64,000 nucleotides of DNA, taken from assembly GCA_963757125.1 (NCBI GenBank), contig CAVWQP010000003.1, positions 1 to 64,000 of the forward strand. The letters run 5' to 3'. The notes beneath the pieces were generated by a model. That model did not search any database, was not told the origin of the DNA, and worked only from the letters and a program-made list of their open reading frames with translations. This DNA comes from CAVVSD01 sp963757125 (GTDB lineage: Bacteria; Actinomycetota; Thermoleophilia; Solirubrobacterales; Solirubrobacteraceae). Both the position numbers and the translations under genes were made by a program. Below, piece by piece: positions 34,489-44,492 of the stretch; within the stretch, counting starts at the first letter, position 1; each line of letters starts with the position of its first letter.

Positions 34489-35232
34489 ATGCCGGTCACC
34501 GTCGCCCTCATCCGCGACAGGCTCCGAGACGCGATCCTCATGGGCGAGCTGTCACCCGGCGAACGGGCGACGCAGGTGAGCCTCGCCGACCGGTTCGGCG
34601 TCAGTCGGACGCCCATGCGCGAGGCGCTGCGGATGCTCGAGCTCGAGGGATTGGTCCTGCGCGAGAGCAACGGCCGCTTCCGCATCAGCCCGCTGTCCGG
34701 GCCCCAGATCGAGGATCTCGCCGTGATGCGGATCAACCTCGAGGTCGTGGCGATCAACCTCACCGTGCCCCGGTTCGGCAACGCCGACCACGCGAAGCTC
34801 GAGGGCTGGCTCGCGCAGATCGAGCGCTACGCGATGTTGGACGACTGGGTCGGCATCGAGGTGCCGCACCGGGAGTTCCACCGGATGCTCGTCAGCGGGG
34901 CCGGCGACCGGATCACGGCGCTGCTCGGGACGTTGTGGGACCACGCTTCTCGGTACCGCACGCTGGCGTTCCAGGCGCTACGGGGCAACTTCGCGCCCTG
35001 GGAGACGAGCCGCGCGGAGCACCGGGCGATCGTCGATGCGTTCGAGGCGTACGACGCGCCGACCGCCGCGAGCTGGGCGGCGACTCAGGTCGCGCGGACC
35101 GCCATCGTCGTCGCGCGCGAGATCGACCCCGACCATCCCGCGACGCGTGTCCACAGCGTGTTGGAGCGCCACACGGGGCGCCCGACGCTGCCCGAAGAGC
35201 CCGTTCACGACCATGGTCTCGCTGAGCGCTGA
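34489..35232 (+). CDS. GntR-family transcriptional regulator (FadR/FCD type)
   Basis: 247 residues. Winged helix-turn-helix LADRFGVSRTPMREALRMLELEGLV (about 28-52), then the FCD helical domain with metal-type histidines in VPHREFHRM and SRAEHRAIVDA. It is divergent from the ABC transporter operon across 239 bp. No strong ribosome binding site is seen (CGAGG is 12 bases upstream of the ATG). It overlaps the next GntR gene by 20 bp. It is likely a repressor of the transporter operon, with an intermediate as inducer. Confidence 0.88.
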   Translation: MPVTVALIRDRLRDAILMGELSPGERATQVSLADRFGVSRTPMREALRMLELEGLVLRESNGRFRISPLSGPQIEDLAVMRINLEVVAINLTVPRFGNADHAKLEGWLAQIERYAMLDDWVGIEVPHREFHRMLVSGAGDRITALLGTLWDHASRYRTLAFQALRGNFAPWETSRAEHRAIVDAFEAYDAPTAASWAATQVARTAIVVAREIDPDHPATRVHSVLERHTGRPTLPEEPVHDHGLAER

Positions 35233-35960
35233 CGGGAACGGCGACGGGCGGGGCCGCGGCGCCGTCACGGAGCTGCGCGACCGGTTGCGGACGGCGATCG
35301 TCACGGGCGAGATCCCGGCGAGCGCGGCGCGGACGCAGTCCCAGTTGGCTGCTTCGTTGGGTGTTTCTCGGACGCCGTTGCGCGAGGCGCTCCGGATGTT
35401 GGAACTGGAGCACCTGATCATCCGCGAGCCGAACGGGCGCTTCCGCGCGGCCGATCTCACGGCCGACGAGATCGAGCAGCTGGGGGTCATGCGCGTGACG
35501 CTGGAGGCGGCGGCGGTGCGTCTGACCGTGCCGGAGCTGACGGTGGACGACCACGCCGTGCTGGAAGGACTACACGCGGAGTCGCAGCTGCTGGCCGAGA
35601 TCGGCGAGTGGCACGACTTCGACCGCGCGCACCGGAAGTTCCACATGCTGCTTGACGGGCTCGGCCGGCGCGATGCATGCGGAGCAGCTGGGGCGGCTGT
35701 GGGAGCAGGAGACGCGGTACCGGCGGGCCTTTGAGCACCTGGCTGATGCGGATGGGCGGGATGCGGTGAGCCAGGCGGAGCATCGGCGGATTCTTGATGC
35801 TGCTGAGGCTCGGGATGCTGAGGCGGCGGCTCGGTTGATGGCGGCGCATCATGCGCGGGCGGTGCGGGCTATTGGGGGGAGCCTTGATCCCTCGTATGCG
35901 ATGGATCGGTTGGCGGTGGCGGTGGAGATTGAGGAGGGTCGGCGGGGGGTTCGGAGGTAG
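35213..35960 (+). pseudogene. GntR-family regulator (FadR/FCD type), one frameshift; mosaic codon use
   Basis: The N-terminal part (LAASLGVSRTPLREALRMLELEHLI, then HRKFHMLL) reads from ATG 35213 to about 35660. The rest (AMHAEQLGRLWEQETRYRRAF, SQAEHRRILDAAEARD) continues in another frame to TAG at 35960. From about 35680 on, codon third positions change from C/G-rich to G/T-rich (many GAT, GCT, CGG, ATT, TTG), unlike neighbouring genes. It overlaps the preceding GntR by 20 bp and is similar to it, suggesting duplication. As given, it has DNA-binding but an incomplete effector domain. Confidence 0.75.
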
Positions 35961-36310
35961 GGCGTGGATGCAGCGGCATGGCCGGCAGCTCACGTGGCCC
36001 TGGCAATGCCCGATTGGAGATCGTCGGTGATGAAGAAGCGACGCCGCTTCGCATGCCGCTGGCGCCTTGTGTTACCGCCGACTGCCTCCTGTCGTGTTTC
36101 GACCTGATATCGCTTGCGAGGACATTCGGGCCGCGTTCGCAAGCCCGTCGAGCGGTTGCGGGGAGAGTGAAGCGTGCGACGCGTCGTGATGCGCAGAATT
36201 GCCGCCCAGGAGAAGTCCGCGCGCGAAGGTGCGCGAGAGTGGCGGCCTGGCGACCGGAGTATGCCTCCGTGCCCGCGACGTCCCCGAGGCTTTCGTTCGC
36301 CGTCCGCCCG
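35961..36310. other. Intergenic stretch without a recognisable gene
   Basis: 350 bp between the broken GntR gene and the helicase. Base composition is visibly less GC-rich than the surroundings (TGTGTTACCGCC, GACCTGATATCGCTTGC). No convincing reading frame with codon bias, no tRNA and no clear hairpin terminator were seen. It probably contains the helicase promoter and may mark the edge of an inserted segment. Confidence 0.4.
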
Positions 36311-39300
36311 ATGAGCGCGACCGAGCCGGGCCCACGGGACCACCTGGTGACGCGAAGGCTGTCGCGAGGGCTGGAGGGCCTGGCCCCGGAGGTGATCGAA
36401 GAAGTGCCTTTGGACGCCGCGGAGGCGCCCGAACGCCTCGCCCGGCATGCGATGGACGAGTTGCGGCGCGAACTCGCCGGTAGCGAAGAATCCGCTGACG
36501 AGCAGGCGGCACGGGTCAACGCTGTGCTCGGCAACGCCACGACTGACAACACCGACGCTGAGGTTCTCTTGCCGGCGCGACTTCTCCGAGGCGTCAAGAG
36601 AAGGTCGCCGCTCGGCGACGTCGCTGCCGCTTCCGCCGCTGCCGGCGACGCCGTTCAGCCAGAGCGATCTGCTCGTCAACGCCGAGGGCCAGCCGAACAT
36701 CGGCTCCGAGCTGCGCGCCGAGCTCGCGACGCGCGGATTCGGTCGATCTGATCTGCGCGTTCGTCATCTGGTCCGGCGTGCGGCACCTGCGCGACGCGCT
36801 CGCCGCGGTGTCAGGCTCGCGGCGGCCGCATCCGCGTGATCACGACGACGTACATGGGCGCGACCGAGAAGCGAGCGGTCGACGAGCTGTTCGCGCTCGG
36901 CGCGGAGGTCCGGGTCGCGTTCGACGCGCGGACGACGAAGCTGCACGCCAAGGCGTGGCTGCTCGAGCGCGGCTCCGGGCTGACGCACCGCGTTCGTCGG
37001 CTCGTCGAACCTCTCGCACACGGCGCTGTTCGACGGGCTGGAGTGGAACGTCCGGCTGTCGTCGATGGACGCCGCGCACGTCATCGATCGCGTGCGGATG
37101 ACGTTCGAGAGCCACTGGGCGTCCGAGCACTTCGAGCCGTACGACCCGGCGATCAACGGCGAGGAGCTCGAGCGGGCGCTTGCGCGAGCACGACCGCCGC
37201 TCGCTGGGCGAGACGTCGACGATCTCGTTCGCCAATCTCGACGTGCGCGCCGTACCCGCACCAGCAGCGAATGCTCGACGCGCTGACGATCGAGCGCGAG
37301 CGCCACGATCGCCACCGCAACCTCGTCGTCGCGGCGACCGGAACCGGCAAGACCGTCGTCGCGGCGCTCGACTACCGGCAGCTGCTCGAGCGCACGGCCA
37401 GCGACCTCTCGCTGCTGTTCGTCGCCCACCGCGAGGAGATCCTGCGCCAGTCGCTTGCGACCTATCGCGCGGTGCTGCGCGACGGGGCCTTCGGCGAGAT
37501 CCACGGCGGCGGCCGGATCGCCGCAGGGCCGCCACGTCTTCGCGATGGTCCAGTCGCTCAGCGAGGAGCGGCTCGAGCAGATCGAGCCCGACGCGTTCGA
37601 CGTCGTCGTCGTCGACGAGTTCCATCACGCCGCGGCCGACGACCTACGACCGGCTCCTCAACCACCTGCAGCCCGCGGGAGCTGCTCGGCCTGACCGCGA
37701 CGCCTGAGCGGCTGGACGGCCAGGACGTCACGGAGTGGTTCGACCACCGGATCGCCGTCGAGCTGCGGCTCTGGGAGGCGATCGACCAGGGCTTCCTCGT
37801 CCCGTTCCAGTACTTCGGCGTCGCCGACGGCACCGACCTGCGCCAGCTCGCCGTGGCGCCGCGGCGGCTACGCGCCCGAGGAGCTCAGCAACCTGCTCAC
37901 CAACGACGACCTGCGCGTGGCGAAGCTGCTCGAGGCGATTCGGCGCATCGTGCTCGACCCGGGCCGATGCGCGCGCTCGGCTTCTGCGTCTCGAAGGAGC
38001 ACGCGCACTACATGGCGCGCAAGTTCACCGAGGCCGGGCCTGCAGAGCGTCGCGCTGACCGGCGACGACGCGCCCGACGTCGCGACCGCGGCGCTCAGCG
38101 AGCTGCAGGCGGGGCGGCTGCGGTGCGTGTTCTCCGTCGAGGTGCTCGGCGAGGGCGTCGACGTTCCCGACGTCGACTGCGTGCTGCTGCTGCGCCCGAC
38201 CGCGTCGGCGACGGTGTTCACGCAGCAGCTCGGCCGCGGCCTGCGCCGCGCGGAGGGCAAGAGCCACCTGACCGTGATCGACCTGATCGGCCAGCACCGC
38301 CGCGAGTTCCGCTTCGAGGATCGACTGCAGGGCGATCCTCGACGCGCGACGCGGCCCGATTCGTCGAGCAGGTCGAGGCGGACTTCCCGTTCCTGCCCGC
38401 CGGCTGCACCGTCGACCTCGATCGCCAGAGCCGCGAGATCGTCCTCGACAACCTCGAGGCGCCGTCCGCCGCTCGCGCTGGACGACGCTCGTCGCCGATC
38501 TCCGCGCGCGAGCCGACGACATCGGCTCTGGCGAGTTCCTCGAGCGCCACGACCACCGGCTCGAAGACGTCTACCGCGGCGGCGCAGCTGGACGCAGCTC
38601 CGCCGCGACGCCGGCCGACCCACACCGCGCGCGACCGACGCCGAGCTCGAAGCGCGAACGCTCAGGGCGCTCGGCCGGCTCACCCACGTCGACGACCCCG
38701 AGCGCGTCGCGTTCTACGACGATCTCTGAGCCGCAGCGCAGCCGCCGCGTGACGCGAGCTCGACGAGCGGCAGCAGCGGCTGCTGACGATGCTCGCGTGG
38801 GGCTCGGGTCCGGCGGCCGCGCGCTACGATCGCTCGACGAGTTCTTCGCCGCGCTCTGGCAGGAGCCGGCCGTCCGCGAAGAGCTCGTCGAGCTCCTCGA
38901 CGTCGCTCGACGCGCGGTCGACGCACGCGTGCGACGCCCTCGGTTCTGCCGCCCGAGGTCCCGCTGACGCTCCACGCGCGCTACTCGCGGCAGGAGGTCG
39001 TCGCGGCGCTCGGGTTCGGCGACGGCGTCAAGCCGAAGGTGACCCAGGGCGGAATTCTCTGGGTGCCGCAGGCGCAGAAGCGACGTCTTCTTCGTCGACC
39101 TCCACAAGGCGGAGCGCGACTACTCGCCGACGACGATGTATCACGACTACGCGATCAACCGCGAGCTCTTCCACTGGGAGTCGCAGTCGCGTCAGACCCC
39201 GCGGCAGCCGACCGTGCAGCGCTACATCGACCACGAGGCGCGAGGGATCACGCGTGCTGCTGTTCGTGCGCGAGCGGAAGACGTTCGAGCTCGGGACCCG

Positions 39301-39433
39301 GCCCTTCACGTTCCTCGGGCCGGTCGAGCTACGTCGACCACCGCGGCGAGCGGCCCGTCGCGTTCACCTGGCGGCTCCGGCACCGATGCCCGAGGAGCTG
39401 TTCGAGGTCGCGCGAAGCGTCGCCGCTGCCTAA
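36311..39433 (+). pseudogene. PLD-nuclease / DEAD-box helicase / DUF3427 protein, about two dozen single-base indels
   Basis: When frames are joined, the parts run in order. An N-terminal helical segment starts MSATEPGPRDHLVTRRLSRG. A phospholipase-D-like nuclease follows (LHAKAWLLERGSGLT, 36940-36990). An SF2 helicase has Walker A AATGTGKTVVAA at about 37330, DEFHH at about 37615, LLGLTATPERLDG, and QQLGRGLRRAEGKSHL at about 38225. The DUF3427 C terminus has YSRQEVVAALGFGDG, YHDYAINRELFHWESQS and TFTFLGPVE-like segments ending EVARSVAAA. Such proteins are found near defence and DNA-repair loci. Breaks are mostly one added C or G (for example near 36985, 37529, 37643, 37673, 38040). No nonsense substitutions were seen between breaks. 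Confidence 0.85.
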
Positions 39434-39554
39434 CTGCGGAGCCGTCGTGGGCCGCCGCTGGCTAGCCGCTCAGCGTCCTCCCAGCCCCCACTAACCGCCG
39501 CCTTAGCGCCCACGGACCCAGCACTTACTGAGTGCCCACATAGTCGTCGTCACG

Positions 39555-40564
39555 ATGACGAAGAGACGATTGCTTCCCCCTGCCGCGCTCGCCCTCGCGA
39601 CCGCTGCGTGTGTCGCGGTGCCTGGCGCCGCGGTTGCGGCCACTCCCGCCGCCAACGCCGAACCCAGCTCCAACTGGGCCGGCTACGCCGCCTCCGGCGC
39701 GCAGTTCTCCAAGGTCTCCGGGTCCTGGACCCAGCCGACCGCCAGCTGCGACTCCGGGTCCGGTGATGCCGCCTTCTGGATCGGCATCGGCGGCGCCTCG
39801 CAGGGCTCCAACGCCCTCGAGCAGACCGGCACCGAGGTCAACTGCGACACCGGCACCCCGACCTACTCCGCCTGGTACGAGCTCGTTCCTGCCGCGCCCG
39901 TGACGATCGACATGGCCGTCAACGCCGGCGACAAGATCTCCTCGACCGTCGGCGTCGACGGCAACAACGTCTCGATCCACCTCAAGAACGAGACCACCGG
40001 CAAGACCTTCGACAAGACGCTCCAGATGGACAACCCCGACACCTCGTCGGCCGAGTGGATCGCCGAGGCTCCCTCCGCGTGCCAGGGCGGCACGTCGGGC
40101 AACTGCCAGCCCGTCCCGCTCGCCGACTTCGCCAGCGTCGACTTCACGAAGGCGTCCGCGACCGCTGACGGGCACACCGGCTCGATCTCGGACTTCAACG
40201 CCACCGCGATGCAGCTGCAGCCCGGCATGGGCGGCGGCTTCGGCGGCGGGCAGTTCGGGGACAGCTTCGGCGACGGCTCCACCGACAGCACCTCGACCGC
40301 GAGCGCGGTCCCGTCGACCCTCACGAGCGACGGCGCCGGCTTCACCGTCGCCTGGCAGGGCGACGACCAGCAGGAGACCACGACGCCCGACCCGACCACC
40401 GTCCACGCCAGACGGCCCCGGCTACGGCAGGACCCGGCTACGGCCAGGACCCGGGCTACGGCCAGGACCCGGGCTACGGCCAGGACCCCGGCTACGGCCA
40501 GGACCCGTTCGGCGGCACCTGGGGCTCACAGGGCACCTGGGGCAGCGACGGCTCCAGCTGGTAG
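39555..40564 (+). pseudogene. Secreted glutamic peptidase (G1/eqolisin-like) with Gly-Tyr-Gly-Gln-Asp-Pro repeat tail, frameshifted in the tail
   Basis: A signal peptide (MTKRR, hydrophobic run, AVAAT) precedes a beta-sandwich peptidase domain: SSNWAGYAA, FWIGIGGASQGSNALEQTGTE (probable catalytic Gln) and SSAEWIAEAPSA with the E-W-I-x-E signature holding the catalytic Glu. These are acid-active secreted proteases. A Gly-rich linker (about 225-245) leads to a tail of GYGQDP repeats ending GTWGSDGSSW at TAG 40562. To reach it the frame must change near 40402 and again in the first repeat, which lacks two bases. The catalytic domain itself is intact. Confidence 0.75.
40420..40507 (+). repeat. 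18-bp tandem repeat encoding GYGQDP
   Basis: Four near-identical units of GGCTACGGCCAGGACCCG start at 40436, 40454, 40472 and 40490, preceded by a 16-bp unit at 40420 lacking one C and one G. They encode the repetitive tail of the secreted peptidase. The short unit is one of the points where the reading frame breaks, as expected for slippage in a tandem repeat. Confidence 0.9.
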
Positions 40565-40568
40565 CCAC

Positions 40569-40601
40569 CCCCGGGGCGCCGCCGGCTGCGGCGCCCCGGG
40601 G
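40569..40601. terminator. Strong hairpin between convergent genes (bidirectional terminator)
   Basis: Arms CCCCGGGGCGCCG (40569-40581) and CGGCGCCCCGGGG (40589-40601) pair perfectly over 13 bp with a 7-base loop. It sits between the peptidase stop (40564) and the hydrolase stop (40610) of opposite strands. There is no T-run, as is usual at this GC content. Confidence 0.7.
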
Positions 40602-40609
40602 CCCGATCG

Positions 40610-42058
40610 CTAGCGGGCGGGCATCCCCACACGCCCGCTGTGCCCGTGCTCGCGACCGCCGTGGCGCGCATGGCGGTTCTGCCCGATCATCGGCCCCGGC
40701 TGATACGCGACGAACGCCGAGTCGCCGAGCCCGAGCCCAGCGGCGCTGGCGTTCAACGCCTCCGGCGTCGCCAGCGATCCCCACCCTCCGCTCTCGACGC
40801 GCTGCTGCACCGCAAGCACGCCGGCGACCAGCTCGGCCGGCGTGAAGTTGCAGTGGATCGCCCGCGAGACGTAGGTCTGGCGCAGCAGCTCGCCGGCGCC
40901 CGCCCGGGCCACCTTGCGCCCGTACTGGTTCTCGCCCGTCACCGGGACGAGGTTGTCGCCGATCGTGTGCATCGTCAGCGTCGGGACCTGCAGGCGCCCG
41001 GTCGGGTCCGAGTAGCGCCTCGACCAGGCCACCGCGGCCGGATCGGCTGTGATGTCGGCGTCCTTCGTCAGCGTGGCCAGGTCGGCGGACAGGTCCAGCC
41101 CGGCCTTGGCGTAGAGCGCCTCGACCGTGGACAGGTAGGGCGAGCGGCGCAGCTCACGGGCGAAGTCCACGCCCTTCGTCCACGAGGAGTTGCCGCCCGC
41201 GGCGAGCTCGATCTGCTGCCGGCCGGTGACCGTGAACGGGATGATGGGGAACGCCGGGAAGCCGAACTCGGCGCCGTACTGCCCGGCCTCGACGGCGTCG
41301 GGATCGGCCGGATCAGGCGGCGCCGGAGCCGTCGGCGCCCACGAGGTGGTGTTCAGGAACGCCATCGCCAGCGCGAGGCGCGCGCGCCCCTCCGGCGTCG
41401 TCTGCGCCTGCACGCCGATCGCCTGCAGCTGGCCGGCCGCGGCGGCGGCCTCGGCCTGGTCGGCGTAGCGGACGAGCTTGATGGACTGGTCGGGCGCGAG
41501 CAGCCGGCTCATCGCGTACTCGCCGTCGAGCTGGTAGTTCGACAGGTTGGTCCCGCCGTAGACGATGCCGCACGTGCTCAGCGCGCCGTCGATGCGCCCG
41601 TTGCCCTGCTCGGCCTCGAGCGAGCTGACCAGGCCGCCCATCGACGTGCCGACCGCGAGGACGTGGTCGGGCTTGCCCGGCAGGACCGTCTTCTCGACCT
41701 GTGCGAGCGTCTCGAACTGCTCGTCGACCGCCGTCCCGAGCACCCACAGCGAACCGCTCGGCGGGCCCAACCCGGACCCGGCGAGCGCATAGCCGCGCGC
41801 GAGCAGGGCGGCCTTCGTGTCGTCGTCGGGCGCGTTCGCCGGGTTGGTGGTGCCGTAGCCGTGGCTGTACAGGAGCAGCGTGCCGTTCCAGTTCGCGGGC
41901 AGGTCGGCGACCCACGAACCGCCATCGCTCGTACTGCCCGTGTAGTTGCCGGGGGGCGCGGCGTGCGCAGACGCGGCGCCCAGCAACAGGGATCCGGTGG
42001 CGGCGAGCGCGGCCGCGACCATCCAGGCGCGGCGACGCAGGGACGCGATGCAACCCAT
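40610..42058 (-). CDS. Secreted alpha/beta-hydrolase (esterase/lipase-like)
   Basis: 482 residues. A signal peptide (LRRRAWMVAAALAATGSLLL, cleavage near AHAAP) is followed by a hydrolase domain: LLLYSHGYGTTNPA oxyanion region and nucleophile VGTSMGGLVSS (about 145). A candidate acid lies in LTMHTIGDNLVPV and the His in SRAIHCNF. Between the nucleophile and the acid lies a long insertion (about 160-330), probably a lid. It is extracellular. The substrate is unknown; some relatives degrade polyesters or glucuronoyl esters. The C terminus is rich in His, Arg and Gly. It lies downstream of the ABC-2 exporter genes, 82 bp away. Confidence 0.75.
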   Translation of the reverse strand: MGCIASLRRRAWMVAAALAATGSLLLGAASAHAAPPGNYTGSTSDGGSWVADLPANWNGTLLLYSHGYGTTNPANAPDDDTKAALLARGYALAGSGLGPPSGSLWVLGTAVDEQFETLAQVEKTVLPGKPDHVLAVGTSMGGLVSSLEAEQGNGRIDGALSTCGIVYGGTNLSNYQLDGEYAMSRLLAPDQSIKLVRYADQAEAAAAAGQLQAIGVQAQTTPEGRARLALAMAFLNTTSWAPTAPAPPDPADPDAVEAGQYGAEFGFPAFPIIPFTVTGRQQIELAAGGNSSWTKGVDFARELRRSPYLSTVEALYAKAGLDLSADLATLTKDADITADPAAVAWSRRYSDPTGRLQVPTLTMHTIGDNLVPVTGENQYGRKVARAGAGELLRQTYVSRAIHCNFTPAELVAGVLAVQQRVESGGWGSLATPEALNASAAGLGLGDSAFVAYQPGPMIGQNRHARHGGREHGHSGRVGMPAR

Positions 42059-42140
42059 GACCTCTCCTCTCGTCGGCGCCCCCCGCAGGGCGCAGAGCAA
42101 GTTCGGACGCCTTATACCACCAGGGGACCGGCGGTCGAAG

Positions 42141-42863
42141 TCAGCCGCGCCGCGCGAGCACCGCGGCGGCCACGAGCGCCGCGACCCCCCACACACCGAG
42201 CGCCACGAGCTGCCCGCTGAACTGGTGCTCGCCGAGCCAGGGGTCGGTGATCGCGAGGATCGGCGACGGCAGCGCCGACGCGATGTCACCCATCGGACCC
42301 GTCATGACGCCCCGCGGCGGCCCACCGCCACCGAGCAGGTAGAGCGGGAAGAACGCCAGCAGCCCCACGGCCTGCGCGGCCCGCGCCGACGGCACCGCCA
42401 GCCCGACGACGACGCCGAGCAGCAGCAGGCACACGACGCCCACGAGGGCGCCGACGACCGTCTGCCAGCCGTAGACGACAGACGGGATGCCGTACGTGAA
42501 CGACGCCAGCGCCAGCACGAGCACCGCGCCGACCACGACGAGCCCGAGCGTGACGAGCGCCTGCGCCGCCACGACCCGCCACGCCGGCACCCCGAACGCC
42601 TCGAAGCGCCGCAGCACCCCGCGCTCCCGGTACGACGCCAGCGACACCGGCAGCCCCACGAGACAGAGGGCGATGACGGGGACTCCCAGCGACGCGACGA
42701 CGTAGTAGTCGTCCGGTCGCACGTTCCCGAACCCGTCGTCGGGCTGGTCGCCGAACACCCCCGCGAGCACGACCATGCAGAACACGGGGAAGACGAACGC
42801 GAAGACCAGCACGGTCCAGTCCCGCGCCAGCAGTCGAGCCTCGAGGAGAGCAAGCCGGCTCAT
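42141..42863 (-). CDS. ABC-2 type transporter permease
   Basis: 240 residues with six hydrophobic helices. The N-terminal segment LALLEARLLARDWTVLVFAFVFP, the loop SYRERGVLRRFEAFGVPAWRV, a conserved ABC-2 permease coupling region, and the end MTGPMGDIASALPSPILA fit drug or lipid exporters of the DrrB/YadH kind. ATG 42863 shares its A with the stop of the ATPase gene (TGATG). It is the last of the kinase-regulator-ATPase-permease operon, so export is probably induced by that two-component system. Confidence 0.88.
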   Translation of the reverse strand: MSRLALLEARLLARDWTVLVFAFVFPVFCMVVLAGVFGDQPDDGFGNVRPDDYYVVASLGVPVIALCLVGLPVSLASYRERGVLRRFEAFGVPAWRVVAAQALVTLGLVVVGAVLVLALASFTYGIPSVVYGWQTVVGALVGVVCLLLLGVVVGLAVPSARAAQAVGLLAFFPLYLLGGGGPPRGVMTGPMGDIASALPSPILAITDPWLGEHQFSGQLVALGVWGVAALVAAAVLARRG

Positions 42864-43769
42864 CACAGACCTCCATCCAGCATCGCCACGACCGAGTCCT
42901 CGAGCGTCGGCCGGACGACGGTGAAGTCGTCGGGCTCCACGCCACGACGCGCCAGCTCCGCCGCCACGAGCACGACCGAGCGCGGCTCGCCGCTGACGGC
43001 GGCGGCGCGCCCGTCGAACCGCACCTCGACCACACCCGGCACCCGCTCGAGCCCCTCCAACGCGGAGGCAGACGACGACGAGAACCGCATCGCCACCGGC
43101 CCGCCGAACCCGACCAGCTCCGACGGCGCGCCCCACGCCACCACGACTCCGTCGCTCATCACCGCAACGCGGTCGCAGAGCCGCTCGGCCTCGTCCATGT
43201 CGTGGGTGACGAGCACGACCGTCGCACCCTGGTCGCGGGCCTGCTCGACGAGCGTCCACGTGTCGCGGCGCGCGGCCGGATCGAGGCCCTGCGTCAGCTC
43301 GTCCAGGAACACGAGGCGAGGCCGGTTGACCAGCGCCAGCGCCAGGAACAGCCGCTGCCGCTGCCCGCCGCTCAACGTCCCGAACGCCTGCCGCAGCATC
43401 CCGTCGAGGCCCCACACGGAGGCCAACGAACGCCAGTCGACCACGTCGCCCGGCGAGCCCCGCGAACAGCTGCAGCGCCTCACCGACGCGCAGCCGGTCC
43501 GGCAGCGCCGACGTCTGCAGCTGCGCGCCGATCAGCGGCCGCAGCTCCGACCGCGAGCGCGCAGGGTCGAGCCCCAGCACCCGCACCGTCCCGGAGTCGA
43601 AGGAGCGCAGCCCCTGCACCACCTCGACGGTCGTCGTCTTGCCCGCACCGTTGCGCCCGGCGATCCCGAAGATCTCGCCCTCGGCGACGCTGAAGTCCAC
43701 GCCGCGAAGCACCGGCCGGCCGTCGTAGTCCTTGCGGAGGTCCGAGACCTCGATCGCTGTGCCGTCCAT
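42863..43769 (-). pseudogene. ABC exporter ATP-binding protein (DrrA-like), one frameshift
   Basis: The N-terminal half has Walker A GRNGAGKTTT (about 38-47) and reads from ATG 43769 to LFAGLAG near 43460. One extra G there shifts the frame. The rest (FGTLSGGQRQRL signature, LVFLDELTQGLD Walker B, VTHDMDEAERLCDRV switch region and a C-terminal domain) continues to TGA 42863-42865. The stop overlaps the permease start, supporting the downstream frame. It drives export with the permease at 42141. As given, the protein is cut before the signature motif. Confidence 0.85.
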
Positions 43770-43831
43770 GCCGCAGAACACTGCGGCCGCGACGACGCAG
43801 AAGCACATCGCCCCACGGGCCCGACAACGAC

Positions 43832-44492
43832 TCAGCCCGCGGGATGAGCCCCCGGCGTCACGACCCCGTGGTCGTAGGCGAAGACGATCGCCGCCGGCCG
43901 GTCGCGCACGCCGAGCTTCATGAAGATCGACCCGACGTGGGTCTTCACCGTCGCCTCGGCGACGAACAGCTCGCCCGCGATCTCCGCGTTCGTCGCGCCC
44001 CGCGCCATCAGCCGCAGGACGTCGTGCTCGCGGTCGGTCAGGTCGTCGATCCGCGCGACCTCCCGCGCCGCGGGCGCGACGAGCCGCCGGTACTGCGCCA
44101 GCACCCGCGGCGCGACCGCCTGGTCGAACCACGCCCCGCCACCGGCGACCGCACGGGCGGCGGCGATGAGGTCCTCGGCCGAGGAGTCCTTCAGCACGAA
44201 CCCCGCGGCGCCCGCCTCCAGCGCGCCCCAGAGCACCTCGTCCTCGCCGAACGTCGTCAGGACGAGCACGGGCACGGCGCCGCCCAGCGACCGCGTCGCC
44301 TCGATCCCGTCCATCCGCGGCATGCGGATGTCCATCAACACGACGTCGAGCGACAACCCGGGCAGCTCGATCCACGGCCTCGACGCCGTCGCCGCACTCC
44401 GCGACGACCTCGAACCCGTCCTCCGGCGACAGGATCCGCGCGACGCCCGCGCGCACGATCGCCTGGTCGTCGACGAGACCGACGCGGATCAC
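43832..44492 (-). pseudogene. NarL/LuxR-type response regulator, one frameshift
   Basis: The start (GTG 44492, VIRVGLVDDQAIVRAGVARIL) reads to about CGDGVEAV near 44375. After a one-base shift the receiver continues with LDVVLMDIRMPRMDG (phospho-acceptor Asp), VLVLTTFGED and FVLKDSSAED. The LuxR domain LTDREHDVLRLMARGATNAEIAGELFV and VKTHVGSIFMKL runs to 43832. The start overlaps the kinase stop by 4 bp (GTGA). It probably activates the ABC exporter genes directly downstream. Confidence 0.85.

Noticed and set aside
40420..40507. Possible CRISPR-like repeat array
   Set aside because: Units are directly adjacent without spacers and encode a GYGQDP protein tail.
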